Positions 32,387-43,500 of a DNA stretch of 64,000 nt are shown piece by piece (within the stretch, counting starts at the first letter, position 1; each line of letters opens with the position of its first letter). Position numbers and translations under genes: made by a program. The stretch covers positions 5,031,501 through 5,095,500 of the forward strand of contig CM063260.1 in NCBI GenBank assembly GCA_032158295.1. Reading direction: 5' to 3'. The notes under the pieces were generated by a model. The model was not told the DNA's origin, made no database searches, and saw only the letters and a list, made by a program, of their open reading frames with translations. Source of the stretch: Pycnopodia helianthoides (Eukaryota; Echinodermata; Asteroidea; Forcipulatida; Asteriidae).

Positions 32387-32837
32387 TTCTGACGAATAAA
32401 TTTTATCAATTGATTAGTTTAGCACAGCAAAAGAAGAAAAACAAAAACATTCCAAAACTTAGTTCTTAGAGCGCAGCCATGCCATGAATTGCAAAGCAAG
32501 AGTGAGAGAAAAAAGGAGGAGAAACAAGAAGAAGGAGAAACAAAGAAAAGCACAATTTAAACATCCCGTGGTGTAAAGGTGATTGTAGTAAGTATAAATG
32601 GTAAGTTGATTAGAGGGACATAGAGTAGGCCTAGAACTTAAGTGTTGTCTTTCAACAGGTCCATGGCAGTTTTACTTTGCTGTCATTGAGGGCTAGAAAT
32701 GAAGAAGACTCTTTGGCTGGTGATGTGAGGTCGGAGAGGTTTTGCACTACCGGAAGTACACACTGATTGCCAACAGGTTAAGTATTAGCTGGTCATGGGT
32801 GAGGTCAGGTAAGATCAGGTTAGGTAGACGTGCTAAT

Positions 32838-33126
32838 AACAATTTTTCCTTCCACAGCAATTAACCATAATTTTCCTCCCACAGCCAATAACCATATTTT
32901 ACCTCCCACAGCCAATAACCATATTTTTCCTTCAACAGCAAATAATCATACTTTTCTTTCCACAGCAAATAACCATATTTTTCCTTTCACAGCAAATAAC
33001 CATATTTTCCTTCCACAGCAAATAACCACATTTTCCTCCCACAGCAAATAACCCTATTTTTTTCCTTTCACATCAAGTAACCTCTTTTCCCTCCACAGCC
33101 AATAACCCTATTTTTTGTTCTGACAG
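32838..33126 (+). repeat. Minisatellite of 3'-splice-site-like units
   Basis: About eleven units of 24-28 bp on the theme ccatatttttccttccacag followed by caaataa. Each unit has a pyrimidine tract followed by CACAG or AACAG, i.e. looks like an intron 3' end. One unit has decayed to CACAT. The last (ttttttgttctgacag, 33126) is followed by an exon-like block. Confidence 0.9.
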
Positions 33127-33384
33127 ATTGCAACTCGTTTCCATCAAGCACATGGAACTTCGCCCTGGAGGATTGTTGGAGAGATAAGGATGGCTAGTAA
33201 GTTATGAGGTAAGATTATAGTTTAACTAATCCTTCCAGCTTTTTCATTCACTGCCTACAGCTTAGAAACTGTCTCCTCATCCCAGGACATGTCTGATGGT
33301 GGCATCTCTCGGACCAGGTAGATTTTTAAGTTTGGGTAAGTTACAGGTAAGCTCAACTAAACATGGCTTATATAATTGCTAACT

Positions 33385-35190
33385 TTTCTTCAGAACTTTT
33401 CTTCTTCAGACACGAGAGGTGATGAACTACTCTTCGTTGATGACTGTCTGGCAGTTTTCACTTCAAGTGCAGCAGGAAAGTTGGTAATGTATCAGTTTAA
33501 ATGTCAAGTAATGAACCACAAGTTCAACCCCAAACCAATGTATCAGTTTAAGTTACAAAGTAAAGTTTGACTGGAGGTGAGTTACCGAAAGAGTGCCTTT
33601 GGAACTGCCTGTGGCCCCAAACTTTTTGGATACAATGGTACAAACAGTAAGAAGCAATCGTCCACAAATTAAATTTCCCACACATTGGACAAAACATTTT
33701 CTAAGGAGCAACTTAGTTAATCTTACTTCTTAAAGATGTTACACAATTTTGATTGAATTTTTAAAGTTCTAAAGTGATTTCTTTCAACTGAAAATTATTC
33801 TCATCACAGTCAAGTTGTTTTGATATAAAGTTGATACAAACCATTGGAAGCAATAGATTAGTCCACAATTAATTTCACAGGCAATGGACTGAAAATCTTC
33901 ACAGCTGCAACTGATCCGAGTTCAGCTTAATTGGTAAAGATGGTTTATAAATGCTAAATTTTCTCTTTAATCTCTTCAGATCGTCTTCATGTGCAGATAT
34001 ACCAGAAGTGATGAACCGCTCTTCGCTAATGCAGTCTTGCAGTTTTAACTTCAGGCATGCCGGGGAATTTGGTAATGTATCAGTTTAAGTTACAAGGTAA
34101 AGTTTGACTGGAAGCGAATTACCAAAAGAGTGCTTTTAGGAACTATCTCTCCACCCAAGCTGCTTGGATACATTATTGGTACAAACAGTCAGCAGCAACC
34201 ATCCAGTGGACTTAAAATCTTCAAACAAGCAACTCAGCAGATTTCACTACTTCAAGATGTTTGTTGGTACACAAGTTTGGATTTAATTTTGTAAATTATA
34301 AAATGCTCCTTTTTCACCTGAAAACTATTCCACAAACTATCTCTCATCTCAAGTTGTGACGATATAACTGATGCAAACAATTGTCCCAACTTAGTTTCAC
34401 ATGCATCATTGGACTAAACATTGTTACTTTAGCAACTGATCTGATTGCAACCTAGTTGGTAAAGATGGTTTGTAACATTTTATCAACTTTTCTTGTTAGT
34501 GTCCTCAGAACTTCTTCATTGGCACATACTAGAGGTGATGCACTTTGCGTTGGTGAAGTCTGGCAGTTTTACTTCAGGCACGTCAAGGATTTTGGTAATG
34601 TATCAGATTTAAGTTAGAACACAAAGTTTGATTGGAAGTGAATTACCAAAAGAGTGCTTATGGGAACTGTTTCTCGCCCCAATCTGCTTAGTAAAGTTTG
34701 GAAGTTCTTAAGTATTAGTATAGTTGTGGGAAGCCATCATTCAAATAATTAAATCTCCCACACATTGGACTTCAAAGGAGCAGCTTAGCAGATTTCACTT
34801 CTTACATACGCTTTTTTCACCACTTCAAGATGCTTGTTGGTACAAAAGTTTGGATTTAATTTTGTAAGTTCTAAAATGCTCCTTTTTCATCTGAAACTAT
34901 TCTACAAACTATCTCTCATCTCAAGTTGTTAAGATATAACTGATGCAAACAATTGGAAACAATTGTCCCAAATTAATTTCACATGCATCATTGGACTAAA
35001 CATTGTTACTTTAGCAACTGATCTTAAGTATTAGTATAGTTGGGAAGCAATCATTCACATAATTAAATCTCCCACACATTGGACTTGAAATCTTCAAAGG
35101 AGCAGCTTAGCAGATTTCACATCTTAAAGACGCTTTTTGTGACAAGTTTGGATTGAATTTTATCAGTTCTGAGATGTTTGCTTTCAAGTT
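33385..35190 (+). repeat. Tandem repeats of about 0.55 kb carrying exon-like blocks
   Basis: Three to four divergent units share, in order, a (t)ctcttcag acceptor-like block, ggtaatgtatcag, gtaaagtttgactgga, aagagtgc, aaatctcccacacattggac and ttgttggtacaaaagtttgg. A shorter partial unit lies at 34735-35190. Confidence 0.7.
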
Positions 35191-35702
35191 TTTCTCAAAA
35201 TAAGGACATAATTGTAAAACCATTTTTACTTATTTCCTTTTCACTGCAGTTTTCTGGTGCATGCGCGGTGGTGATCGAAGGGAACCTGACTACGATGTGC
35301 ATCTTTGTTTTTGGTCACAGTACAAACGTCCACAACTAGGTCGCACTGGTAAGTTCAGGGTTGTTGATGGTGCCTGCGACCTTTGACCTTCAATTTATAA
35401 TAATATTTAAAAGAAAGAAAGACACCCCCCAGTAGACTAGGCGACTTTCTAAAAGAAAAAAAAACACAATAGAGTTTATAAATTCTTATAGTTTGGTAAC
35501 ACTTAATAAGTGAAGTCATAAGTTTGTGGAAAGATTTACAAAAAAATTACAGTGAAATGTTATCGCGAACATTAGCTTCTTCATGTGTGCCTTCCAGAGG
35601 AACACACTCCTCTTTGGGGGAGGGGAAGCTTTATTTCTCTGTTTTTTAAGTGGATGTTGTCTTTGAAAACCTTTTGCATATAGCAGTCTATAGTCAGAGT
35701 TT

Positions 35703-35902
35703 TACCGAAGCGTTAAAGGGACATTGAGACAATTATAATTAGGTCATAATTATGACTTATAGCTCATTATGAGTTAGCATAAGTCATAATTAGGACTTGT
35801 ACCAATTGAGGCAATAGACAAGTGAGTCAAAGTTATAAGCTGTCAGTCTTAATTATGACTTACATTTTATTTCAGTTTTAATGTTCCTTTAACGTTTCGG
35901 TA
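35703..35902. mobile_element. 200-bp MITE with taccgaagcgttaaagg termini
   Basis: taccgaagcgttaaagggac and the inverted gttcctttaacgtttcggta form 23-bp terminal inverted repeats with two mismatches. The interior holds several gacttat/ataagtc palindromes. Non-coding. Confidence 0.75.
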
Positions 35903-36445
35903 GATTAACCTGTCCAGATGGTTATAACCTGCCTGATAAAGTATGACGAAAAAAGGAACAAGATATGCCAATATACAGTTGCTCAGCTGTGTTAAATCAA
36001 TGCAGACTAAAACCTTCTGAAAATTCAACAAATGATGGGATCAATCGAGACATAGATTACAAAATTTTATATTTAACTAGAACAGTATTCTTTTGGTAAA
36101 ACTTAGTACATACAGTTTCCAAAAATAGTAACTAGTTGATTCAACTTTGGGTGGGATGGGGGAGGTACGTTCCAGATTCTCGTTAGAGCTGACCTCGTTG
36201 AACACATTCAGTGAAAGTGTTCAAACAATTAAGCAATGCCATTGTTTTCATCTGCAGATTGGGAGAGAGTTTTGAAAATGACATCAGGCTGAGATGACAT
36301 CAGAGATACAGGGATGACTCCGGGCTGATTTGAGGATCATGTTGACAAGAGCCGAAGACTGACTGGAGCAAGTTTAATCAAGATGACGATCACCACCACC
36401 TGGATCACGAGGGCGCACTCTCATGAAGCGGCAGCTGGAGCCTTG

Positions 36446-36578
36446 GGCCGTATCCGAATTTGCGACTAATACGGCTACGACTGTTGTTAAGGGTGTTTGC
36501 TATAAGGACGTTCTGTACTTCAACGCACGATGACGGGGAAATCTAGCCGTAGCCGTAGCCGCAAATTCGGACACGGCC
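36446..36578. repeat. Short (CTACGG)-core inverted-repeat element, copy 3
   Basis: The best-preserved copy: ggccgtatccgaatttgcg and the inverted cgcaaattcggacacggcc are its ends, and tacggctacg at the left pairs with tagccgtagccgtagccg at the right. It overlaps the putative last exon of the plus-strand transcript. Confidence 0.7.
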
Positions 36579-37931
36579 TTGTAGACATATAGACTTTTAT
36601 CAAGATGCGACCATCCTGTTTCTCCCTGATCAATTCATACGACTAGCCAAACCGAGGCTTGGATGAAAATAGTCTGGCCCCTCCATATACGCAATGAGAA
36701 TCGGACCATTGGTAATTACATTGTGTATACAGGGAACTAGATGGTCAAACCATGATAAAAGTCTGCATGTTTTATGATTAGGTTATACAAATGTAATGTT
36801 TAGTTATTTAAGTATTCGGCCATGTTTTAGTATTTTGGTGTTTATGCTTGTAAAGTGCATTAAAGGGATCTTGGAGAAAACGTCTCTACAAGAATGATTC
36901 GGAGAGTTGGATCCTTTAAGAAAATAAAACATTCTGCAGCTATTTTTACGTTTTTCATTGCATTTCTAATTTAGACTCATAAGTCATGGAATGTTAATAC
37001 ACCATTCTTAGATACAGATTTTAAGATGCTTTAAAACCAATAATGGCTCTCGAAATTGGAAATTTTTTGCGAGGCACTGCAGCAGGAGTCAAATTGTTTG
37101 AACCAATTTTGTCCAAACTCTTTACATTAAAAATCAATAAATTACCTAGAGACTGAGGGACACAAATTCATTGGCCTACTTTATTATTATTTCAGCCAAT
37201 CGCGTACACTTATCAGACGAACTTTTCCATGTTCATGCCGCTCTGCATCGCTAGCTCAAATAAAGCCAGGAACGCCTATAGCGTTATGATCAAATATCTT
37301 CAGTTATCATTGTAATGAATCAGTAATCAATTGGTGCGCACAATTGCACAAACATTACTTGGCACCCAAACAACTTCCTTTTTTGCACACTAATTTCTTC
37401 ACCTAATAACATTTCACCAAACTAATAAATCCCATAATAAATGCACACTATTTGATTACTGCAATTCAATGATCTGATGATTCAATCGAAACAAAGAATT
37501 TGTTAAATTTACGCGTGGTTGTGCGACTCTTGCACATGTATCAAATCACTCGCAATTAGATGATAATAGAGTTACAAGCGATGAAAACTTAGAGCTCTAG
37601 ACTGATGCAAGTGCGTTATGGCTGAAATGTTGCTTTAATGTGTTTTGTTATTATTGTTCGGCTCCACATCAAAAAACATCATTATTAAAGTTAAAACAGT
37701 ATTAATTGTAGTTGAAATATATTACAACTGTACACTAAGTATCAGTAGATATTAGAATAATTTTATTGAAGATCAAAAGAAATAAAATCTCTTGTAAAGA
37801 ATAGTAAGCAAATTTTTATTCAAGCATTACATTTGTGTCATACACAAACAAAACTGCTATTACTTTTGGGCCCAAATAGTAGCAGTTTTGTTTGTGTTGA
37901 CACTTTGTTCGAGTCGACCATTTTGAAATGT

Positions 37932-38322
37932 TTAAAGACATGGTATACTTTTGGTAATTGTCAAAGACTGTAGTATCCTCACTAGCTGTATCTCAACAAA
38001 ATGCATAAAATAACAATTATGATTGTGTGAAAATTTGGACTCAATTGGTCATTAAAGTTGCATTCAAATAATAAAAGAAAAAACACCCTTGTTGCATAGA
38101 ATTGTGTGCTTTCAGATGCCTGAGAAAGGCTTCATATCTGAAGCTTTTCTCAGATTCAAATATTTCAGTGAGAAATTATATCTTTTTTTAAACTACGTTA
38201 CTTTATAGGGTCGTTTCTAATACTGTTTTATATTATCAACAGCTCTATCTAGTGCTCTTTACCAAGTAAGTTTTTTTCTGGTCATTAATTTTTGAAGTAA
38301 TTACCAATACCCTGCCTTTAAG
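37932..38322. mobile_element. Dispersed TTAA-type repeat with 'tttggtaatt...aattaccaat' ends
   Basis: Terminal inverted repeats are ttaaagacatggtatacttt and the inverted ataccctgcctttaa together with the ggtaattgtc/aattacc pair. The interior includes atgcataaaataacaattat and acacccttgttgcatagaat, which I recognise as resembling a very abundant sea star repeat. Non-coding. Confidence 0.6.
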
Positions 38323-38399
38323 ATCAAATAATAATACAAGTTTGTTGCGAACAAGCGAATTGGCTGTATGTCAATATTGTGCGTACTTTTTAAAAGGGT

Positions 38400-38412
38400 T
38401 GGGGGGGGGGGG
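38400..38412. repeat. Poly(G) tract
   Basis: A run of about a dozen G bases in otherwise AT-rich intergenic DNA. Confidence 0.9.
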
Positions 38413-38619
38413 TCTACATTATACTTTTAGTTATTTTTATATGTAAATAAAATAATTTTTAATGTGTGCACGGGAGGAAAAAAGTGTTCCAAACGTCTTC
38501 AGTTCACTCGTGTTGTCTTCAAGTTATTTCAGTGTTAGTTATTTTAATTGTATCAATTTTTGCGTGCGACAAAACCCTCTAAATTTTTTCCCTGGGGCAA
38601 TAAACCTTTAAATAAACCT

Positions 38620-39009
38620 TTGAAGGAACATTACAGAATTGGTTTTTGCTAACAAAACAGTTGCCGGCAGTGTAAGCACTTTATGTATTCCACCATACAT
38701 AAACTGACAAACCTGTAGAAGTTTGAGATCGATCGGACATCTGGGTCACGAGAAAATAGTGAAAAACCGATTACACATTTGCATGAAATCATATAGATTC
38801 AACAAATGAATAAAACTCACTGAGCGATAAACTCCAATCGGAAAATTAGTTTATTCATTTCTCATCAAATATGACATTTCAGACAGAAACATTTCAAGGG
38901 ATGCTTTCTACTATCATCATCATTAGAGACGGTGTAAGTTTTATGTAAATCTGTGACAAAAAAAGTATTTTACAAGTTTTTTCTTACCAATTCTGTAATG
39001 TTCCTTTAA
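38620..39009 (+). mobile_element. TTAA-ended MITE family, copy 3 (390 bp)
   Basis: Same orientation as 16450-16846 and colinear with it. The left end has one change (ttgaaggaac in place of ttaaaggaac); the right end attctgtaatgttcctttaa is intact. Confidence 0.8.
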
Positions 39010-39214
39010 CATAGCACAAGTTATATAATTCTCGTAGTTAACCTTGTTTTTAGAGACAGTTTGATGAGAAAAATGTACTTTAGTACATTTCAATTAAATT
39101 ACAAATTGCAAACATACTGCATGATTTTGTTGAGATATATGTTCACAATACCGAAAATACATGAGATAAATATAAATACAGGGATAGCTCGGGGGTTGTT
39201 TGTTGTTTTAAATA

Positions 39215-39576
39215 TTAAAGAGACACGTTGTCTTGGACTAAATGGCGCTTTGGGATATAAACAGCGTTTGTTGTGAAACTATTAATTATGGATGTAAAGA
39301 TGTATTAAAAGTGGAATATAATGATTCACACAAACATCCCTCGAAATTTGTGGTTTTCCTTTTAACTTCGTGAACACGGTCCGCCATTTTGTAGAAACAA
39401 ATGTTACTCCACAAAATGGCGGACCGTGTAAGTAAAATGAAAACCACACAATTTCGAGAGATATGTGTGAATCATTATATGCTACTTTTAAAACATCTTT
39501 CCAACTATTTGACTTCACAACAAACGCTTTTTATTGTCAAAAGCGCCCGTGAATCCAAGGCAACGTGTCCCTTTAA
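39215..39576. mobile_element. 362-bp foldback element, TTAAAG...CTTTAA termini
   Basis: The ends ttaaagagacacgttgtctt and caaggcaacgtgtcccttta are inverted repeats. The arms pair along most of the element and meet at cacggtccgccattttgtag and ctccacaaaatggcggaccg. Open frames on both strands are consequences of the symmetry. A truncated relative lies at 8187-8402. Confidence 0.75.
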
Positions 39577-40581
39577 TTTGTATTGCCTGTTCTGTAGTAA
39601 AACTTTACCTGACAAGACCTATTGGTGGCGCTATACCAAATTGAGGTACACACTGTACGGATGAGAAAGATGAAAAAAGTAACTGCACTGTGGATAAAGC
39701 TAAATAAAAGTAAAGGTAAGTTTATTGTTGATATTTTCACAATTTACTCAAAGAACAACTTCAGGGATCAACTTCATTCAGCCAAGTTCTGTAGATGTAA
39801 ACAGTGGATGAAAGCTCATTTTCTTAACATTTCCTGCACACATGAATGAGTAGCTCACTGTAGCTCTCCCTACTGCATGCCCTCCGTTGTTGACAACAGG
39901 AGCCATTATATTAAAAATTATAATTAATAAAAAATAGGCTATGCAGGATCGGGGATAGGGGGCCTATTAATTGTTTGCAAGTTCAAGTTGGCTAGGTTAG
40001 AATGCCATGTCCATATAAACTCCTGTGATTCCAGTGTAAGCTGATTGTGATGATCTTCTCCAGACGGACCGACCGGACTGTTGTTGCCGATCGGGACCGT
40101 CACTCGTCAGACCAGGGACCGCTATCCATGATCACTCACTAACTCAGATACGAGGGTTGTGAACATAAATTGTAACTGTAATACTGGTTAAAAATAGCCT
40201 TTGATGAAGTAGGCATGAGTTTTGGATCTAGAAACCTTTACAGTTTACTTGGCCCATTTTCATGGAATCCCAAATCATGATTCATGGTATTTGATATTAT
40301 TTCAAGAGTCCCCCCCCCCTCCCCACCCCCACTCAGAACCCCTTGCCCACCTCTTGCCCTCAAAATGAAATTCAAAAAATGTACTGTGAATGGCTCAACA
40401 CATTAAGTAGCTCTCTTCCAAATTGTCTTTGCCCCCCCCCCCAAATGAAACTTTCTGTTTATGCCACTGTTAAGAAACTGGCTAAGAAGTCAACTAGTTA
40501 AGAAAGCACACTAGCGGTAGCGGTTATAAAATTGTTTTTCAAACAGATTGAACTGGACCGTTGTGAGTTGATTAGATGATC

Positions 40582-43500
40582 ATGGGGCGCTCTTCAAAAG
40601 ACAAGCGAGACATCTATTATCGATTGGCCAAGGAAGAAGGCTGGCGAGCTCGTAGCGCTTTCAAACTGCTTCAGATCAACGAGGAATTCAACATTTTTAA
40701 AGGTAAATAATAGTTTTGATAATAATAGGCCTACTAACAGATAACAATAATAACACGGCACTACATGGCACACTTTGCTTTAACCAGTTAGCTTAGAGAT
40801 TAAAATTCCTTTTGCCTTTTTACCCGTGGGGGCCAACTTCAGGGTGTGGGTTTGTTTCTCGGTTATGAAACTTGTGTCCTTGGGCAAGACACTTGACTGT
40901 CTCGTCACCCAGGAGTAAATGGGTACCTGTGAGGGTAGAGGTGGTTCTTGTTATCGAGTTAGCTTGGTGCACTATACTTGGAAGCAGGAAATTAAATAAA
41001 TGGCTCTATGACACTGACAGGTATAATTATAATGTTCATGAGCCATGAGTGTCAAAATTGTCAGATACTTGCGCTTTATAAATGTCCATTAATATTATTA
41101 TAATTATTAGTGTGCTCTGGTCAACTTCAGGACGGTTTATAATTGATTAATACTTTCTTCATTATACAAGGTGTCAGCAAAGCAGTGGATCTGTGTGCAG
41201 CACCTGGTAGTTGGAGTCAAGTCCTTAGTAGAAAACTCAGGTAATTTCCATTTTGTCTTTTGTTGTTACTTGAAACCATAAGCCAAGTACCTTTTATTAA
41301 ATTTTCTTTTAAAAGCTGAGCATGCCTTGATTTGGCATGCCTTTACATGTGGTGTGTCGTGGCCAAGCGGTTAAAAACACCGGACTTAAGCTCTGGAGAG
41401 TAACTCACTTGTGTCCTTGAGCCAGATACTGACTGTCCTTCAAATGGGACATTAATCCTTGGGTCCCGTATACTAGGATTGGTAGTGCACGTAAAAGAAC
41501 CCAGAACATTTATCGAGGAAGAGTCGGGGTAAACCCAGGTGTTTCTGGTTCACATAGCAAACACCCTTGTGTACAGGTTTCCTCAGACTTGCGAGCTACA
41601 GTGATTAAGTTCAGTATTGAGGCATCCTTGGTTTCATTACTAGAAATATACAGTAATAATAATAATAATAATAACAATTGGACTTCTGAGGGGCATACAT
41701 TTTTTTCTTGGCTATTTCATTCTCTTTGTAAGTAGAGACCAGCAAGATATTCAGTTGTTTATATTTTGAGGAAGACAAACATCATAATTAGGTACATGTG
41801 TAGATGGATGCAAACTGATCATTACTGAGAAATTATGTTTGTTTTTAAACTTTGTCAGACAGAGCGATGCCGCCAAGGCAAAGGTCAAGATTGTAGCAGT
41901 TGACCTTCAGGCTATGGCCCCTCTGCCAGGGGTCATTCAGCTGCAGGGTGATATAACTAAGGTGAGAATTAGTCATTGGCTTTACTTCTATCTCTGACCA
42001 TGGAGTATAGCTCCATGCTCTGACTGATGAGAATTAGTAATAGCCAATAGCCTTAATTCTATCTGTGACTTAACACTTTGCTTAGACTCAAATGGTTGGG
42101 GTAAAGCCCAGTTCATACTACATGCCAAAGTGAAAGTTCATTCATGTTGGCTGAGTGGTTTTATCCCTGCCTTTAACCTCTGTGGACCCTAGCCCCATGT
42201 AAGACTCTTTCTCTGTGCTGTACACGGATGCACAGTCCTTGGTAAGAAAGTCCACTTCCGGGGCAGAACAATTTCAGAGCTCCATAATTCAAACCCTACC
42301 TGTGAGAATCTACCAATCTCACTGGATTAACATTGCAGTGCCGCATACATTTATTGGGACAGTAATATAGTGTTAGAATAAATGTATGTTGTTCTACCAA
42401 AGTGTTCCTTTTTTGCATGCAGTGTAGTTGCCCCCAATTTGTCTGTGAAAATTACCCTATCTGACATGGCCTTAAGGGGATTATAAGACAAAGAATCAGA
42501 GCTGTTTTTTTTTCCAGTCTAGTTTTTGAAGAAATATGTATTTGGTAAACAATGTTGTTGTTTTATCACCAGGAGTCAACAGCTAATGAGATCATTAGTC
42601 AGTTTGAAGGAGAGCAGGCTGACTTAGTAGTGTGTGACGGGGCGCCAGACGTGACAGGTCTTCATGACATTGATGAATATATACAAGCACAGCTCCTTCT
42701 AGCTGTAAGTGTTTTTAATTTTTCATTGCTGTTTTACCCCATATGCCGATTAGTGTTAAGCACTGTATACTCAGTACTTTCGTGAGTACTGTGAACAAAA
42801 TCCACTGTCATATTAGGATTTGAACCCGCAACCTTTGCAATTCTAGAGCAGATGTCTAATCACTAGACCGACAAGATCCTTTATTTTAGCAGGCTTTGGT
42901 ACCGCAACAATTTTATATATGTTACATTTTTGTCAGGGATAAAGAATATTATTTCTGTTTTACCCACACACCGATTAATGTTAAGCACTGCATACTCAGT
43001 ACTTTCCCGAGTCCTGTGAACAAATTCAACTGGCTTTTTACTTTGGTGGGATTCAAACCCACAACTTTTCTTCATGTTGTATTCTCCGAAGGAGTTTATT
43101 AGGTTCTTTAAAAAAGTATTTACATTAGTTGGTTTATGCTTCGCTCACAAGGCATACAGGGTAGTCAAAGAAGTGATTTTGTTGAATCTGAAGTAACAAA
43201 TCTCAGGAGCATAAGTATGTGGGAGAGTGTAGAGATCGTAAAAATATGGTCTTGACGCTTTGTTTTTGTATCTACATGAGGGAACTTTCAATTTCTACTG
43301 GAACATTTGTAGGGGCACCAAGGCAATTTCCTCCTGTTATTGTGAAGTATAATGCAAACAGGTTTTTTTTAACAGCCATGTATGGGAAAGGCAGTTGTTC
43401 CTTAGTGAACGGCACCTCTATGAGGAAAATGGGTGTTTTCTGCTTGAAAATTTCAAAGGGCACCAAAGCAATGACCAGGGGGCTCGGAGGCAATTGCCTC

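Larger units (their letters stand above)
30420..32690 (+). repeat. Large tandem duplication, units of about 1.05 and 1.2 kb
   Basis: Unit 1 runs from about 30420 to 31480 and unit 2 from about 31485 to 32690. Blocks recur in the same order: aagatctttaag..actggtaag; cttgttgatgttgtctac; ggcattttggtcgtggccag; gaacatttcccagggtttgg; the stem-loop at 31114/32338; then gtataaatggtaagttg and ttgtctttcaacaggtccatg. Between blocks the units have diverged strongly, so the duplication is old and the blocks appear to be retained preferentially. Confidence 0.75.
31435..36945 (+). ncRNA. Putative spliced non-coding transcript with duplicated exons
   Basis: A chain of exon-like blocks with good acceptor and donor signals on the plus strand: 31435-31479, 33127-33196, 33410-33483, 33980-34071, 34509-34594, 35250-35348, and a last block from 36258 to about 36945 with AATAAA at 36923. 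Examples are tttcactgcag|ttttctgg and cgcactg|gtaagt at 35250-35348. Blocks 33410, 33980 and 34509 are homologous to each other and share the donor g|gtaatgtatcag, but their reading frames are not conserved, so protein coding is unlikely. It ends 3.6 kb upstream of FTSJ1 on the same strand, so alternative FTSJ1 5' exons remain possible. No transcript evidence is available. Confidence 0.35.

Noticed and set aside
33376..33570. 64-codon frame containing DTRGDELLFVDDCLAVF
   Set aside because: The homologous blocks at 33980 and 34509 do not keep this frame, so the sequence is more likely non-coding.
39282..39664. Overlapping frames on both strands at 39.3-39.7 kb
   Set aside because: Consequence of the symmetrical foldback element at 39215-39576.
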